Assembly (NCBI GenBank): GCA_035626515.1 | Contig: DASPNM010000015.1 | Span: 1 to 53,016, forward strand | Length of the DNA: 53,016 nucleotides | From: DASPNM01 sp035626515 | GTDB lineage: Bacteria > Bacteroidota > Bacteroidia > Chitinophagales > Chitinophagaceae | Direction of reading: 5' to 3' | Shown here: positions 16,985 through 26,700 of the stretch, piece after piece | Layout of the letters: every line of letters starts with the position of its first letter | Position numbering within the stretch: position 1 is the stretch's first letter | Made by a program: the position numbers and the translations under genes | Notes under the pieces: model-generated | Told to the model about the DNA's origin: nothing | Seen by the model: only the letters and a program-made list of their open reading frames with translations | Database searches by the model: none

Positions 16985-17662
16985 ATGAAACCCTCAATTG
17001 TACTCCTCCTCGCACTCTTAATTTTTCTCAGCAGCTGCACTACGGTTTATAAGTCGGGACAAACCCCCGATGATGTGTATTTCTCTCCCGCACGGATCCA
17101 TGAAGTTGATTCCCGCAGCGACCGGGGCAACGAACGGATCAACGTCGTTTCGGACGAGTATTACGACGACCACTATTTGAGAATGAAAGTGCGCAACCGT
17201 TACCGCTGGTCAGAGCTTGACGATCCCTTTTACTACCGCCGGGCTTACTCTTTTGCCAACTATACCTGCTGCTACTGTAAAAATCCGTGGACTCCGTACG
17301 CGTACTGGAATTATTACCACAACCCGTACAACAATTACGTTATCATCAATCCAAAGAATACAGTATACACCGCTCCGCGGAAAGTAAACCTGGCAGCGTA
17401 CAATAATCCGACGCTCAACACGAAGACGCCCGTTACTGCTGCAGGCAGTCCAAACCGCACGTATACTAACCCGCGCAATTCGACCCGGCCGGTTGAAAAT
17501 TCCGGGAATGTGCTCCGCGACATTTTTAGCGCTGGCAAGTCGAGCTCCGGTAGCGGGGGATCCACAGGCTCTTCATCCGGAAGCTCGTCCTCCGGAAGCT
17601 CCGGAAGCTCTTCATCGGGAAGCTCGTCGTCGGGTGGCAACGCGCCGGTGCGCAAATTCTGA
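16985..17662 (+). CDS. Lipoprotein of unknown function with Ser/Gly-rich tail
   Basis: A 225-residue protein starting MKPSIVLLLALLIFLSSC, a lipoprotein signal with lipidation at C18. The middle is aromatic and Tyr/Asn-rich (YYDDHYLRMKVRNRYRW, YWNYYHNPYNNY). It includes a CCYC cluster that could bind metal or form disulfides. The last 45 residues are almost only Ser and Gly, encoded by tandem units related to TCCGGAAGCTC at about 17540-17635, then NAPVRKF. Proteins with the start TTVYKSGQTPDDVYFSP seem widespread in Chitinophagaceae, but no function is known to me. The tail may act as a flexible surface linker (inference). Confidence 0.75.
   Translation: MKPSIVLLLALLIFLSSCTTVYKSGQTPDDVYFSPARIHEVDSRSDRGNERINVVSDEYYDDHYLRMKVRNRYRWSELDDPFYYRRAYSFANYTCCYCKNPWTPYAYWNYYHNPYNNYVIINPKNTVYTAPRKVNLAAYNNPTLNTKTPVTAAGSPNRTYTNPRNSTRPVENSGNVLRDIFSAGKSSSGSGGSTGSSSGSSSSGSSGSSSSGSSSSGGNAPVRKF
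17540..17635 (+). repeat. Tandem Ser/Gly-coding repeat
   Basis: Imperfect short units related to TCCGGAAGCTC encode runs of Ser and Gly at the 3' end of the lipoprotein gene. The array is prone to length change in steps that keep or break the frame. Confidence 0.7.
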
Positions 17663-17715
17663 TCGGCCTTTGTGCCTTTGAGCTATTATCGTTCATCGTC
17701 CTCATTCATCAGGCC

Positions 17716-19257
17716 ATGACAAAATATTTCCTTTCCATATTGACGCTATGCCCGGTGCTGTCTGTGTTGGGGCAGGAACCTGCAGATGCGCTGCGCTACT
17801 CCTGGTACAGCCCCTCGGGGACCGCACGCCAGCAGGCTATCGGCGGCGCCATGACCTCGCTGGGCGGAGAAATTTCCGCAGCATTTGTGAACCCCGCAGG
17901 ACTCGGATTGTACAAAACAGGTGATTTCGTGTTCACTCCCGGCTTTCAGTCGCTTCGCAATCGCTCCAGTTTTTTTGACCGTTCGGAAACGGCAACTGAG
18001 GCAGTGCTTGCGTTCGGCACAACAGGCATCGTGCTTGGCGGAAGCAGCGGAAGATCAGGAACGCGCCTCCGCAGCGGCGCACTCAGCCTGGCGGTTAACC
18101 AAACCGCGAATTTCAGGAGTCGTATTCTTTATCGCGGAATAAACAGCAGCAGTTCATATTCCCAGAAATTTCTCGAAGAGATCCGCGACGACCGGGACGC
18201 GAACAGCGTTGCGGGGAACTATCCTTTTGGTCCCAGCCTGGCGTTTAACACTTACTGGATCGACACAGTCGCCGGGGGGACAGCCGGAAATTTCAGCTTC
18301 CAAACCCGCGCACCGATTGCGACGGGACTGATACAGGAGAACGATTTGCTTCATAAGGGCGGCATCGCCGAGCTGACCCTTGCGGGCGCAGCGAATTACG
18401 ACGACAAGCTGTTTGTAGGCGGAGCGTTCGGAGTTCCCTTTCTTCATTATGTGAAAGAAGGGAAGTTCACCGAGGCCGATGTCACAGCCAATTCGGATAA
18501 TAAATTCGATTTCGCGAGCATTTCCGAATACCTGGTTACGGAAGGCGCCGGGTTCAATATCAAGGCGGGGCTGATCTACCGCCCGGCGCAGCAATGGCGG
18601 CTCGGGATCGCGCTGCACAGTCCTACGTGGTTCCTGCTCACCGACCGGTACAACGCATCCGTGACCACACACACCGAAGGTTACAGGGGATTGCTCACCC
18701 AGAGTTCCACCCTGTTTACGAATAATCAGGATGCGGAGTTTCGCTATACGCTGCTGACGCCTTACAGGGTCCTGTTAAGTGCTTCTTATGTGCTACGCGA
18801 GATAGAGGATGTAAAAAAGCAGAAGGGATTTCTCACTGCAGATATCGAATACGTCAATCACAGGGCATCAGCATACCACACCGATCCCGACGCAGACAAC
18901 AGCCAGGATACCCGTGAGTACCTGCGCGCACTGAACCGCGCCATTAATGCAAGTTACAAGGGCAGTTTCAACTTCCGCGCCGGCGGCGAGCTGAAGTTCA
19001 CCACGGTAATGGTGCGCCTGGGAGCCGGCTGGATGGGCAATCCATATCGTGCTTCGTACGGAGCAAAAGGCAGCAGGCTGCAGCTAACCGGAGGACTTGG
19101 CTACCGTCACCGCGGCGTGTTCGTCGATATTGCTTATGTACACACTTCCGGCAAGGACGTGCATTTCCCGTACCGACTCGCGTCGGGAACTCATCCTTCG
19201 GCCCAGGTGCGCCAGACCGGAGCCAACATTCTGCTCACGATCGGTTTCAAGATCTAG
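17716..19257 (+). CDS. FadL/OmpP1-like outer-membrane protein
   Basis: A 513-residue protein with a signal peptide (YFLSILTLCPVLSVLGQ). A segment close to RQQAIGGAMTSLGG...AAFVNPAGLGLYKT is typical of the FadL/TodX/OmpP1 superfamily, whose N-terminus plugs a 14-strand barrel. Alternating amphipathic strands fill the rest, ending QTGANILLTIGFKI. Superfamily members move hydrophobic compounds; in T9SS the shuttle PorV has the same fold, but this protein is longer than PorV and lacks features that would make me call it so. The gene follows the Ser/Gly lipoprotein gene by 53 bases and may share its transcript. Confidence 0.8.
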   Translation: MTKYFLSILTLCPVLSVLGQEPADALRYSWYSPSGTARQQAIGGAMTSLGGEISAAFVNPAGLGLYKTGDFVFTPGFQSLRNRSSFFDRSETATEAVLAFGTTGIVLGGSSGRSGTRLRSGALSLAVNQTANFRSRILYRGINSSSSYSQKFLEEIRDDRDANSVAGNYPFGPSLAFNTYWIDTVAGGTAGNFSFQTRAPIATGLIQENDLLHKGGIAELTLAGAANYDDKLFVGGAFGVPFLHYVKEGKFTEADVTANSDNKFDFASISEYLVTEGAGFNIKAGLIYRPAQQWRLGIALHSPTWFLLTDRYNASVTTHTEGYRGLLTQSSTLFTNNQDAEFRYTLLTPYRVLLSASYVLREIEDVKKQKGFLTADIEYVNHRASAYHTDPDADNSQDTREYLRALNRAINASYKGSFNFRAGGELKFTTVMVRLGAGWMGNPYRASYGAKGSRLQLTGGLGYRHRGVFVDIAYVHTSGKDVHFPYRLASGTHPSAQVRQTGANILLTIGFKI

Positions 19258-19334
19258 CCATTAAACTTTGTCGCGGCAACCTGTTCTCAGGGGGTGACGT
19301 TTGGGAATTAGGCAGTAACTTTAGAAAAATTGCG

Positions 19335-21281
19335 GTGAACAGTTTCCCGGCCACATACCTGAAACAAGCGGCATTGGTTTTTTGCTTTTTTTCCGCCTGC
19401 CTTGCGGCCGCGCAGGACTGCCCGCACAACATCGATTTCGAGAGGGGAAATTTCAACAACTGGACCTGCTATACCGGCACCACGGCAGCCGTGGGAAATG
19501 CCAATGAAATTTACCTGAGTGCCAGTCCGCCTACTCCCAACCGGCATACGATGTACTCGGCAGCGACAGACGCAGGTGTGACCGACATGTATGGCGGATT
19601 TCCGGTGCTTTGTCCTAATGGAAGCGGGTACTCTGTGAAACTCGGCAACAATCTCGGGGGAACGCAGGCCGAAGGTGTATCGTATACTTTTACCATCCCG
19701 CCCGACCGCAACACGTACTCGCTGATTTACCATTACGCGGTTGTATTCCAGGATCCTGCCCACCTGCCGCACCAGCAACCCCGGCTCGAGCTGTCAGTTA
19801 CTAATATTACGGACGGCGAAATTATCACCTGTTCCTCGTTCACTTTTTTTCCCAACGGATCACCGCTGCCCGGATTTTTCCAGTCGCCCGTTTCGGATTC
19901 GGTGCCGGTATGGTGCAAGAACTGGTCGGCCGTGACCATCAACCTGAATGGCCATGCCGGGAAAACGATTCAGCTTTTTTTCAAAACCGCCGACTGCACA
20001 TTTCGCCGCCATTTCGGATACGCTTACATAGACGTAAATTCTGAGTGCAGCAGTGAATTTGTCGGCGCTACTTATTGCCCGGATGATACCGCTGTAGTGG
20101 TGACGGCTCCGTATGGTTACCAGGGATACCGCTGGTTCAATTCCGATTTCAGCCAGGTACTGGGCAGTTCTCAAACGCTTTCCTTTAATCCACCCCCGCC
20201 ACAAGGCACGCTGGTCGCGGTGGAGCTGATGCCCTACGACGGCTACGGTTGCCAGGATACGCTGTATGCGCAGCTGATCGATACGCTGACCTTGCGGGCT
20301 AATGCAGGACCCGACGTTGTGTCGTGCAATGGAAACGCCGTAATTCTCGGCGAGAATCCGAAACCTGGAGTAGTGTACAGCTGGTCCCCAAGCACCGGCC
20401 TGTCTGATCCGCTGATCGCAAACCCGAGGGCCGGTCCGGCGACCACAACGCCCTATTATCTGACGATACGAAACAGCGGGGGAGGATGCGTGAACAGTGA
20501 CACGGTTATCGTTACCGCATCAACGATCGACAGCAGCATGCAAATGCTGGGAGAGCCGTTATTCTGCATCAACACCGGCGACAGCGCCGTTTTCCTGGTT
20601 CAGCCTGAAGACACGATTCAATGGTACCGAAACGGTTCCCCCATTACCGGTGCCAACCTGCGACGATACAGGGCGCAGCAATCGGGCACATATTATGCGC
20701 GGCTTAAAAACAGCCTTGGTTGCATGAGCGATACGCGATCCGAGCAAATAACCGTGGAAGTTCCGCGGCCCGCGCAGCGCTACCCGGTTCAATACGTGCT
20801 GATCAACGACCAGCATTCCCTGCAGGCGAGAACTTTCGGAAGTTCGGTGCGCTGGCAACCTCCAACTTACCTTGATGATCCTGCCGTGCTTACGCCCGTC
20901 TTTTCCGCTCCGAGAGAACTCGAACAACTTTACACGATCCAATTAACAACCCAGGCGGGTTGCGTGACGGTGGATACGCAGCTGGTGAAAACCATCAAAG
21001 ACATTAAAGTTTACGTTCCTGCCGGATTCACACCGAACAACGACGGGCTCAATGATTACCTGAAACCGGTACTTGAAGGTTTCAAACAACTCAATTATTT
21101 CCGGGTGTACAACCGGTGGGGACAACTCATTTACCAGACCAGTTCTCTTTCCAACCGCGGGTGGGACGGTCGACTGGCAGGGAATGCACAGCAGTCGTCG
21201 GTCTTTGTGTGGACCTTGCAGGGAGTGGGCGTGAACAATAAGATTTACAACCGGAGCGGCACGGTGGTATTGATCCGCTGA
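19335..21281 (+). CDS. Secreted protein with T9SS type B sorting domain (gliding-motility C-terminal domain)
   Basis: A 648-residue protein with a signal peptide (ALVFCFFSACLAAAQ). The N-terminal half looks like a lectin- or jelly-roll-like domain (CPHNIDFERGNFNNWTCY, later TADCTFRRHFGYAYIDV). Two Ig/PKD-like segments follow (GPDVVSCNGNAVILGENP and IQWYRNGSPITGANLRRY). The C-terminal 90 residues are the CHU_C/type B sorting domain: VYVPAGFTPNNDGLNDYL, then FRVYNRWGQLIYQT and GWDGRLAGNAQQSSVFVW. Such proteins are exported by T9SS and attached to the surface. The only reasonable start is GTG at 19335. A TAACTTTA element at 19316-19323 is a one-mismatch -7 box. Confidence 0.88.
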   Translation: MNSFPATYLKQAALVFCFFSACLAAAQDCPHNIDFERGNFNNWTCYTGTTAAVGNANEIYLSASPPTPNRHTMYSAATDAGVTDMYGGFPVLCPNGSGYSVKLGNNLGGTQAEGVSYTFTIPPDRNTYSLIYHYAVVFQDPAHLPHQQPRLELSVTNITDGEIITCSSFTFFPNGSPLPGFFQSPVSDSVPVWCKNWSAVTINLNGHAGKTIQLFFKTADCTFRRHFGYAYIDVNSECSSEFVGATYCPDDTAVVVTAPYGYQGYRWFNSDFSQVLGSSQTLSFNPPPPQGTLVAVELMPYDGYGCQDTLYAQLIDTLTLRANAGPDVVSCNGNAVILGENPKPGVVYSWSPSTGLSDPLIANPRAGPATTTPYYLTIRNSGGGCVNSDTVIVTASTIDSSMQMLGEPLFCINTGDSAVFLVQPEDTIQWYRNGSPITGANLRRYRAQQSGTYYARLKNSLGCMSDTRSEQITVEVPRPAQRYPVQYVLINDQHSLQARTFGSSVRWQPPTYLDDPAVLTPVFSAPRELEQLYTIQLTTQAGCVTVDTQLVKTIKDIKVYVPAGFTPNNDGLNDYLKPVLEGFKQLNYFRVYNRWGQLIYQTSSLSNRGWDGRLAGNAQQSSVFVWTLQGVGVNNKIYNRSGTVVLIR

Positions 21282-21283
21282 GG

Positions 21284-22912
21284 TCAGCCGCCATACATTT
21301 CCTCCCGCAGGGACTTCACTCTTTCATCCGCGAGGTATTCATCAAACTCCATCAGGCGATCGATAATCCCACGGGGCGTAAGCTCGATCACCCGGTTCGC
21401 TACAGTTTGCATGAACGTGTGGTCATGACTGGTGAGAAGCACAATTCCCTTGTATGTCGTGCACTGCTCGTTGAACGCCTGAATGCTTTCCAGGTCGAGA
21501 TGATTGGTAGGCTGATCGAGAATGATCACATTCGGCTGCTGCAGCATCATACGGCTGATCATGCAGCGAACCTTTTCGCCTCCGCTCAGGACATTGGTTT
21601 TTTTCAAAACATCGTCGCCGCTGAACAGCATTTTCCCGAGAAAACCCCGAATAAAAGGCTCGTCCGCATCGGTCACGTGCGAAGGGACATACTGGCGAAG
21701 CCAGCTCATCAGGGTGAGGTCGTTTTCGAAATATTCGCTGTTCTCCACGGGAAGATAGGCGGAGATCACCGTGCTTCCCCAGGCGTAGGATCCGGAATCG
21801 GCCATCGCCTGCCCGGTGATGATGTTGAAAAAGCTGGTCACTGCCAGCGGGTCGCGGCTGACAAAGGCGATCTTGTCCTGCTTGTTTACCGAAAAGCTTA
21901 CGTCGCTGAAGAGTGTGCGGCCTTCGACTGCCTTTCTGAGCTTGTCCACATTCACGATCTGATTGCCAACTTCGCGCAGAGGCTGAAAGATGATCCCGGG
22001 GTATTTTCGGTAACTGGGTTCGATCTCTTCGATGGTAAGCTTTTCCAGCGCCTTTTTACGCGCGGTAGCCTGCCGGCTTTTCGACGCGTTGGCGCTGAAC
22101 CGGGCAATGAAATCAAGCAGTGCCTGTCGCTTCTCTTCCACCTTCTTGTTCTTATCGCTGAGCTGGCGCGCCATCAACTGCGAAGATTCGTACCAGAAAG
22201 TGTAATTGCCGGTGAACACGCGGATCTTCTGGCGATCAACATCAGCGACGTGCGTGCATACAGCATCGAGGAAGTGCCGGTCGTGGCTTACCACGAGCAC
22301 AATGTTTTCGTAATCGGCAAGAAAGTTTTCCAGCCAGCCAATGGTCTCAATGTCGAGGCCGTTGGTCGGCTCGTCCAGCAGCAGGATGTCGGGATTTCCA
22401 AACAGCGCCTGTGCGAGGAGCACGCGGACCTTCAAATTCGAAGGAATGTCTTTCATCAGCGCCGGGTGGAATTCCTCCTTTACCCCGAGCTCGCTGAGCA
22501 AGGTACCTGCGTCGCTTTCCGCCGTGTAGCCTCCCAATTCCCCGAATTCCGCTTCCAGCTCCGCCGCTTTCATCCCGTCTTCCTCGGTAAAATCCGCAAG
22601 GGCGTAGATTCGTTCGCGCTGCTTCATGACCGACCACAGTCGGTTGTGACCCATCATGACGGTATCTAACACCGAATGCTCGTCGAACTCGAACTGGTTC
22701 TGGCGCAGCACAGCCATCCGTTCGCCGGGAGTGATCTCTACTGTCCCTTTATTCGGCTCAATCTCACCGGCGATGATCTTCAGGAAAGTGCTCTTCCCTG
22801 CACCATTCGCACCTATGACGCCATAACAGTTGCCTTTCGTAAAGTTCAGGTTAACATCTTCGAAGAGCACCCGCTTTCCATAGGCCAGTTTTAAATCCCG
22901 TACACTGATCAT
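21284..22912 (-). CDS. ABC-F family ATPase, YbiT-like, with one degenerate ATP site
   Basis: A 542-residue cytosolic protein with two ABC domains and no membrane part. ABC-F proteins bind the ribosome and act in translation or antibiotic resistance. NBD1 has Walker A GANGAGKS (34-41) and Walker B ILLLDEPTNGLD, but its signature reads IPSNLKVRVLL instead of LSGG. NBD2 has an intact signature (VLSGGEKVR), yet the Walker A position reads FVSRDPLAVTSFF and the catalytic Glu is Gln (IILDQPTNHLD). The two halves therefore make one complete and one dead ATP site. The start at 22912 is supported by a perfect promoter box at 22937-22944, which rules out the frame from 22981. Confidence 0.93.
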   Translation of the reverse strand: MISVRDLKLAYGKRVLFEDVNLNFTKGNCYGVIGANGAGKSTFLKIIAGEIEPNKGTVEITPGERMAVLRQNQFEFDEHSVLDTVMMGHNRLWSVMKQRERIYALADFTEEDGMKAAELEAEFGELGGYTAESDAGTLLSELGVKEEFHPALMKDIPSNLKVRVLLAQALFGNPDILLLDEPTNGLDIETIGWLENFLADYENIVLVVSHDRHFLDAVCTHVADVDRQKIRVFTGNYTFWYESSQLMARQLSDKNKKVEEKRQALLDFIARFSANASKSRQATARKKALEKLTIEEIEPSYRKYPGIIFQPLREVGNQIVNVDKLRKAVEGRTLFSDVSFSVNKQDKIAFVSRDPLAVTSFFNIITGQAMADSGSYAWGSTVISAYLPVENSEYFENDLTLMSWLRQYVPSHVTDADEPFIRGFLGKMLFSGDDVLKKTNVLSGGEKVRCMISRMMLQQPNVIILDQPTNHLDLESIQAFNEQCTTYKGIVLLTSHDHTFMQTVANRVIELTPRGIIDRLMEFDEYLADERVKSLREEMYGG

Positions 22913-22936
22913 CTGCCTTCCGTTTTTTTGAGGCCG

Positions 22937-22944
22937 CAAAGGTA
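22937..22944 (-). promoter_or_regulatory. -7 box of the ABC-F gene
   Basis: TACCTTTG on the minus strand, a perfect TAnnTTTG match, 24 bases upstream of the ATG at 22912. Confidence 0.6.
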
Positions 22945-22995
22945 GCTCATTACCGTTGCTTGAGGAAACCTGTATTGACAAAACTTCCTAAAAAG

Positions 22996-23682
22996 CTAGC
23001 GGCTGCCGCGGTCGAAGATTTTGATGAGCAACAGCCCCACCAAAAAGCCTCCGATGTGAGCGGCATATGCTACTCCTCCCTGTTCCTGCGCGCCGATTGA
23101 ACCTACGCCGGCGATGATCTGGAGAACGATCCAGATGCCGAGGGCAACGAACGCAGGCACCACGATGATGCCACGCCAGACAAACAAATGCACGCGGCCT
23201 CTGGGGAAAAGCAGCAGGTAGCCGCCCAGCACGCCGGAAATCGCGCCGGACGCCCCGAGACTGGGTATGAACAGATGCTGCGGTGAGAGATACAGGGTGG
23301 CGAATACATGGCTCAACGAGGCGAGAATTCCGCATACGAGATAGAACGCGAGGTAGCGAAAATGTCCCACGCGGTTTTCAATATTGTCGCCGAATACCCA
23401 GAGGTAGAGCATGTTCCCGAGCAGGTGCGCCCAGCCTCCGTGCATGAACATGGAGCTGATCAGGGTGCCATACACCGGGATGGGCGTCGGCTCGAGCGGT
23501 CCACCCGCGAAATCCCGGCCTTCGATGATCTCAGCGGGCACCGTGGAAAACGCGTAGGTGAAACGGTAATCATTTCCCGCTCCCTGCAAAAAAACAAACA
23601 CGAGCACATTGATTACGATCAGTGCCCAGTTGACCAGCGGGGGGAGCTTATGGCCGGTATTGTCGTCGCCAATCGGGATCAT
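22996..23682 (-). CDS. Rhomboid family intramembrane serine protease
   Basis: A 228-residue membrane protein with about six helices. The catalytic serine is S145 in GASGAISGVLGG and the catalytic histidine is H209 in AAHIGGFLVG. The conserved loop segment SSMFMHGGWAHLLGNMLYLWVFG (about residues 76-98) carries the family HxxxxHLxxN pattern. Rhomboids cut substrates within or next to the membrane; the bacterial substrates are mostly unknown. It begins MIPIGDDNTGHKLPPLVNW, a common N-terminus for the group. It lies between the T9SS array terminator and the ABC-F gene, transcribed in the same direction. Confidence 0.94.
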   Translation of the reverse strand: MIPIGDDNTGHKLPPLVNWALIVINVLVFVFLQGAGNDYRFTYAFSTVPAEIIEGRDFAGGPLEPTPIPVYGTLISSMFMHGGWAHLLGNMLYLWVFGDNIENRVGHFRYLAFYLVCGILASLSHVFATLYLSPQHLFIPSLGASGAISGVLGGYLLLFPRGRVHLFVWRGIIVVPAFVALGIWIVLQIIAGVGSIGAQEQGGVAYAAHIGGFLVGLLLIKIFDRGSR

Positions 23683-23708
23683 TCCGATAATTTGAATGCA
23701 AAGAAAGC

Positions 23709-23735
23709 AAAAACCCCGCCTTGTGAGCGGGGATT
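23709..23735 (-). terminator. Terminator of the M36 metallopeptidase gene
   Basis: CCCCGC (23715-23720) pairs with GCGGGG (23728-23733). Read on the minus strand the hairpin is followed by TTTTTGC. It lies about 25 bases past the stop codon. Confidence 0.85.
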
Positions 23736-23757
23736 TGCGCGAGATAGTAAGAGATTC

Positions 23758-26700
23758 TCAGTGCACCAGGACTTTTCCATCTGCAAGCCTTTGACCGGTC
23801 TGATCGCCTACCACCACATAGTACGCGCCTCGCTGCGCCGGACGCAGGTCGATATCGAGCAGCGTGTACGAACCGGTGACCGCGAACCTTCCATTATAAA
23901 CTTTAGCGCCTTTGGAATCAAAAACGGTAATTGTGCGCCGGGCATTACCGCCGCTGCTGTTGTAATACGAGACGGTAAAACGTCCGCCATTCGGGCTTGG
24001 GAAAATAAACAGCTTTGTGCTTGCCTCGGTACTGATCACCACCTGCTGCGATTGGTTCGAACAGGTCAAGTTCCCCGGCCAGGCTTCGCTGATGGTAACA
24101 CGATAAGTCCCGACCTGCTCGACGTTCACCGTACGGGTTGAACCCGCGTTGGGCACTGCATTACCGTTGAACAACCAGCTGACAGAGAGCGTTCCTCCCG
24201 TGGATGCGGTGGGAGCCGCGGTCAAAGTGGTTGTCTGGCCCGGCATCAACACCGTTAGCGGAGCCGCCGCGAGTGTCACGCTGGGCAGCTGCCTTACGGT
24301 AAGCGTCACCGAAGCGGAATTCACCGGAGTAGTACACACCGAATTGGACACCTGCAGGCGGTACTGGTAGCTGCTCATGCCCACTTGTGCATTCGTAATG
24401 CTCAGCGTTGCGGTGTTTGTGCCGCCGTACGCCGCGCCGTTGCCAATGTTGCCATCGCTGATGTTGGTGAATCCGGTCCCTGTATTTACCTGCCATTGCA
24501 GGCTGGTAGCGCCTGATGCGCTTCCTGCCAGGGAAATATTGCTTCCCGAGCAGGTCTCGGTGGAAGTTGCGCCAAGCGTCACGGTAGCCGGCTCCGCCAC
24601 CGACAGGACTGCGGGGGTCGAATTCGCCGGCGGCGAGCAAGTGTTGCTCACCACAACGCGATAACGGTATCCGTTCATGCCTGTAGTAGCGGCGCTCACG
24701 GTATAGGTCGACGATGTGGCACCGGAAATATTCGAGTAATTAAAACCGCCGTCGGTACTGAGCTGCCATTGATAAACGGCTCCGCCGCCGCTGGTGGAAA
24801 CGCTGAAGGTATGATTGCTGCCCGAACAAATTGCAGCGTCCTGAGGTTGTGCCGTAATGGAAAGCAGCGCGTTCACGGAAAGGGTCGCAGCGGATGAGTT
24901 GGACGGGGTGCCGCAGCCGGCGCTGGTGACCACCGCGCGATAGCGATAACCGTTCATCGAAGGCGTGACGCCTGTGATGCTAAGCGTGTTTGTCGTAGCG
25001 CCGGAGTACACACCGCCGTTACTGATGTTGTTGTAATTCGCGCCCCCATCCGTGCTGAGTTGCCACTGGTAGGTCAGACCCGAACCGCTTGTACCTACGG
25101 TGAAGCTGGTATTCTGGTTCTCGCACACCGCGCTGTTCGAAGGCTGGCTGGTGATGGCGGGTGAGCTGACAACAGTAAGCGTGGCTGCGTTGGATGTTAC
25201 CGCCGGTGTGCAACCCGATGCGATGCAGCGATAGCGGTTGTTATTCATCGCAAGGGTTACGCCCGTAAGCGTATAGCTGGCGGCAGTGGCACCTGAAATA
25301 TTATTGTATGTAGCGCCGCCGTCCGTGCTCACCTGCCACTGGTAGGTGACGCCCATCCCGGTTGCGGTTATCGAAAAAGTATGATTGCTGCCCGAGCAAA
25401 CCGTTGCGTTCTGGGGTTGTTGCGTGATGTTGGGAGCTGCGTTCACGAAGCTGATCGTCTCATCGCCGCGCACTGCAGGCGAACCCTGCGAAGCGCCAAT
25501 TCCCATCCCGCGCCGCGCAAATGCTTCCCAGATCGCACAGCTGTACTGCGCGCCGAAGAAAAGCGTATCGGCCTTCAGGATTGCATTGCGGCCGTCAATG
25601 AAACCCGGGTTGCAGGGCTGCAGGCGGAGCCCTTCCTGCACCAGCTTCAGCGCAACCGAATTTCCTCCGGCGCCGGCCGGATTGAACAGGTTCGGGTTGA
25701 TGCCCGCCTGCTGAATAATATACCACGTCATATCCCAAAGAGCAGTGCACCAGATGGTACCCACTCCATGGGGCACCGCGACTCCCGGGAGATTCGCGTA
25801 GGTCAGGGGATTCACTGCCATGTTCGTCGTGTAACGGTATTGACGGATGCCCTGTCCCGTGATCGGCTGGTTAAGAGCGTATGTGCCGATGCCCCTGGGG
25901 TTGTTAAATCCCTGGGTGGGTGTCGCCGTCGCCCAGTCGTGCGTGATCATGAGCGCGTAATAATCGCTCCATCCCTCTCCCATCTGCTCCACAACCGAAA
26001 GGCAGCCCGCGCCGGTTCCGGTCATGCGGTTGCTGATACCATGCCCGTATTCATGGGCGATGATCCCATTGTCCACATCGCCGTCTCGATCGGGAGTAGG
26101 CGCCGTCCAGAGATACATTTGCATTCTTCCCCTAGTTCCTTCGATGCCTGAGGAGAAATTAGCGTTGTTCACACCGCTGCCATCCTGCGCCTCCGCGAGC
26201 ACGTAATCGTTTCCAACCCCGCCACGCCCCATGTTGTCGTTCTGGTAATTCCTCGCGGTCTCTGTAAATCCATAGAGGTACGAAAGATCGTGCATCAGGT
26301 TGTTCCAGTAAAAGAGGTTCGTTGTGTTGAACTGTTGGTTCGGCGCGGGAGTTCTCACAACCGGTTCGAGACTAAAATCGGGAACGAAGTTGAATGTGAG
26401 GCCTGGCTGCGGCGTGGAGCTTAGCCCGGCGTAGCCGGGCTGATTGTTTGCATCGCGGTCTTCGTAAGCAAATGCGTTGTTGCCCCGGGTGCTGTCGTAA
26501 TGAACAAAACCGTCGAAGTGCCATCCATGCGTCGTCGCATTTCCGGGCGACATGGTCCAGGGATCTGTTACGAGTTGCGGGGCACCACCGGGATGGATAG
26601 GGCTTTCCGCCGGGTAGCGAATCACCCGGTAACTGGCGGTATTGATTACCAGCGGGCGGTATTGCCAGCTCACCTGTTTCATCTCGCGCTTTGCAACAAA

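Noticed and set aside
17716..19257. FadL-like porin as PorV of the T9SS
   Set aside because: It has the superfamily plug motif, but the length and sequence do not match what I know of PorV closely enough.
21407..22669. 420-codon open frame opposite the ABC-F gene
   Set aside because: Shadow of a well-supported ABC-F gene.
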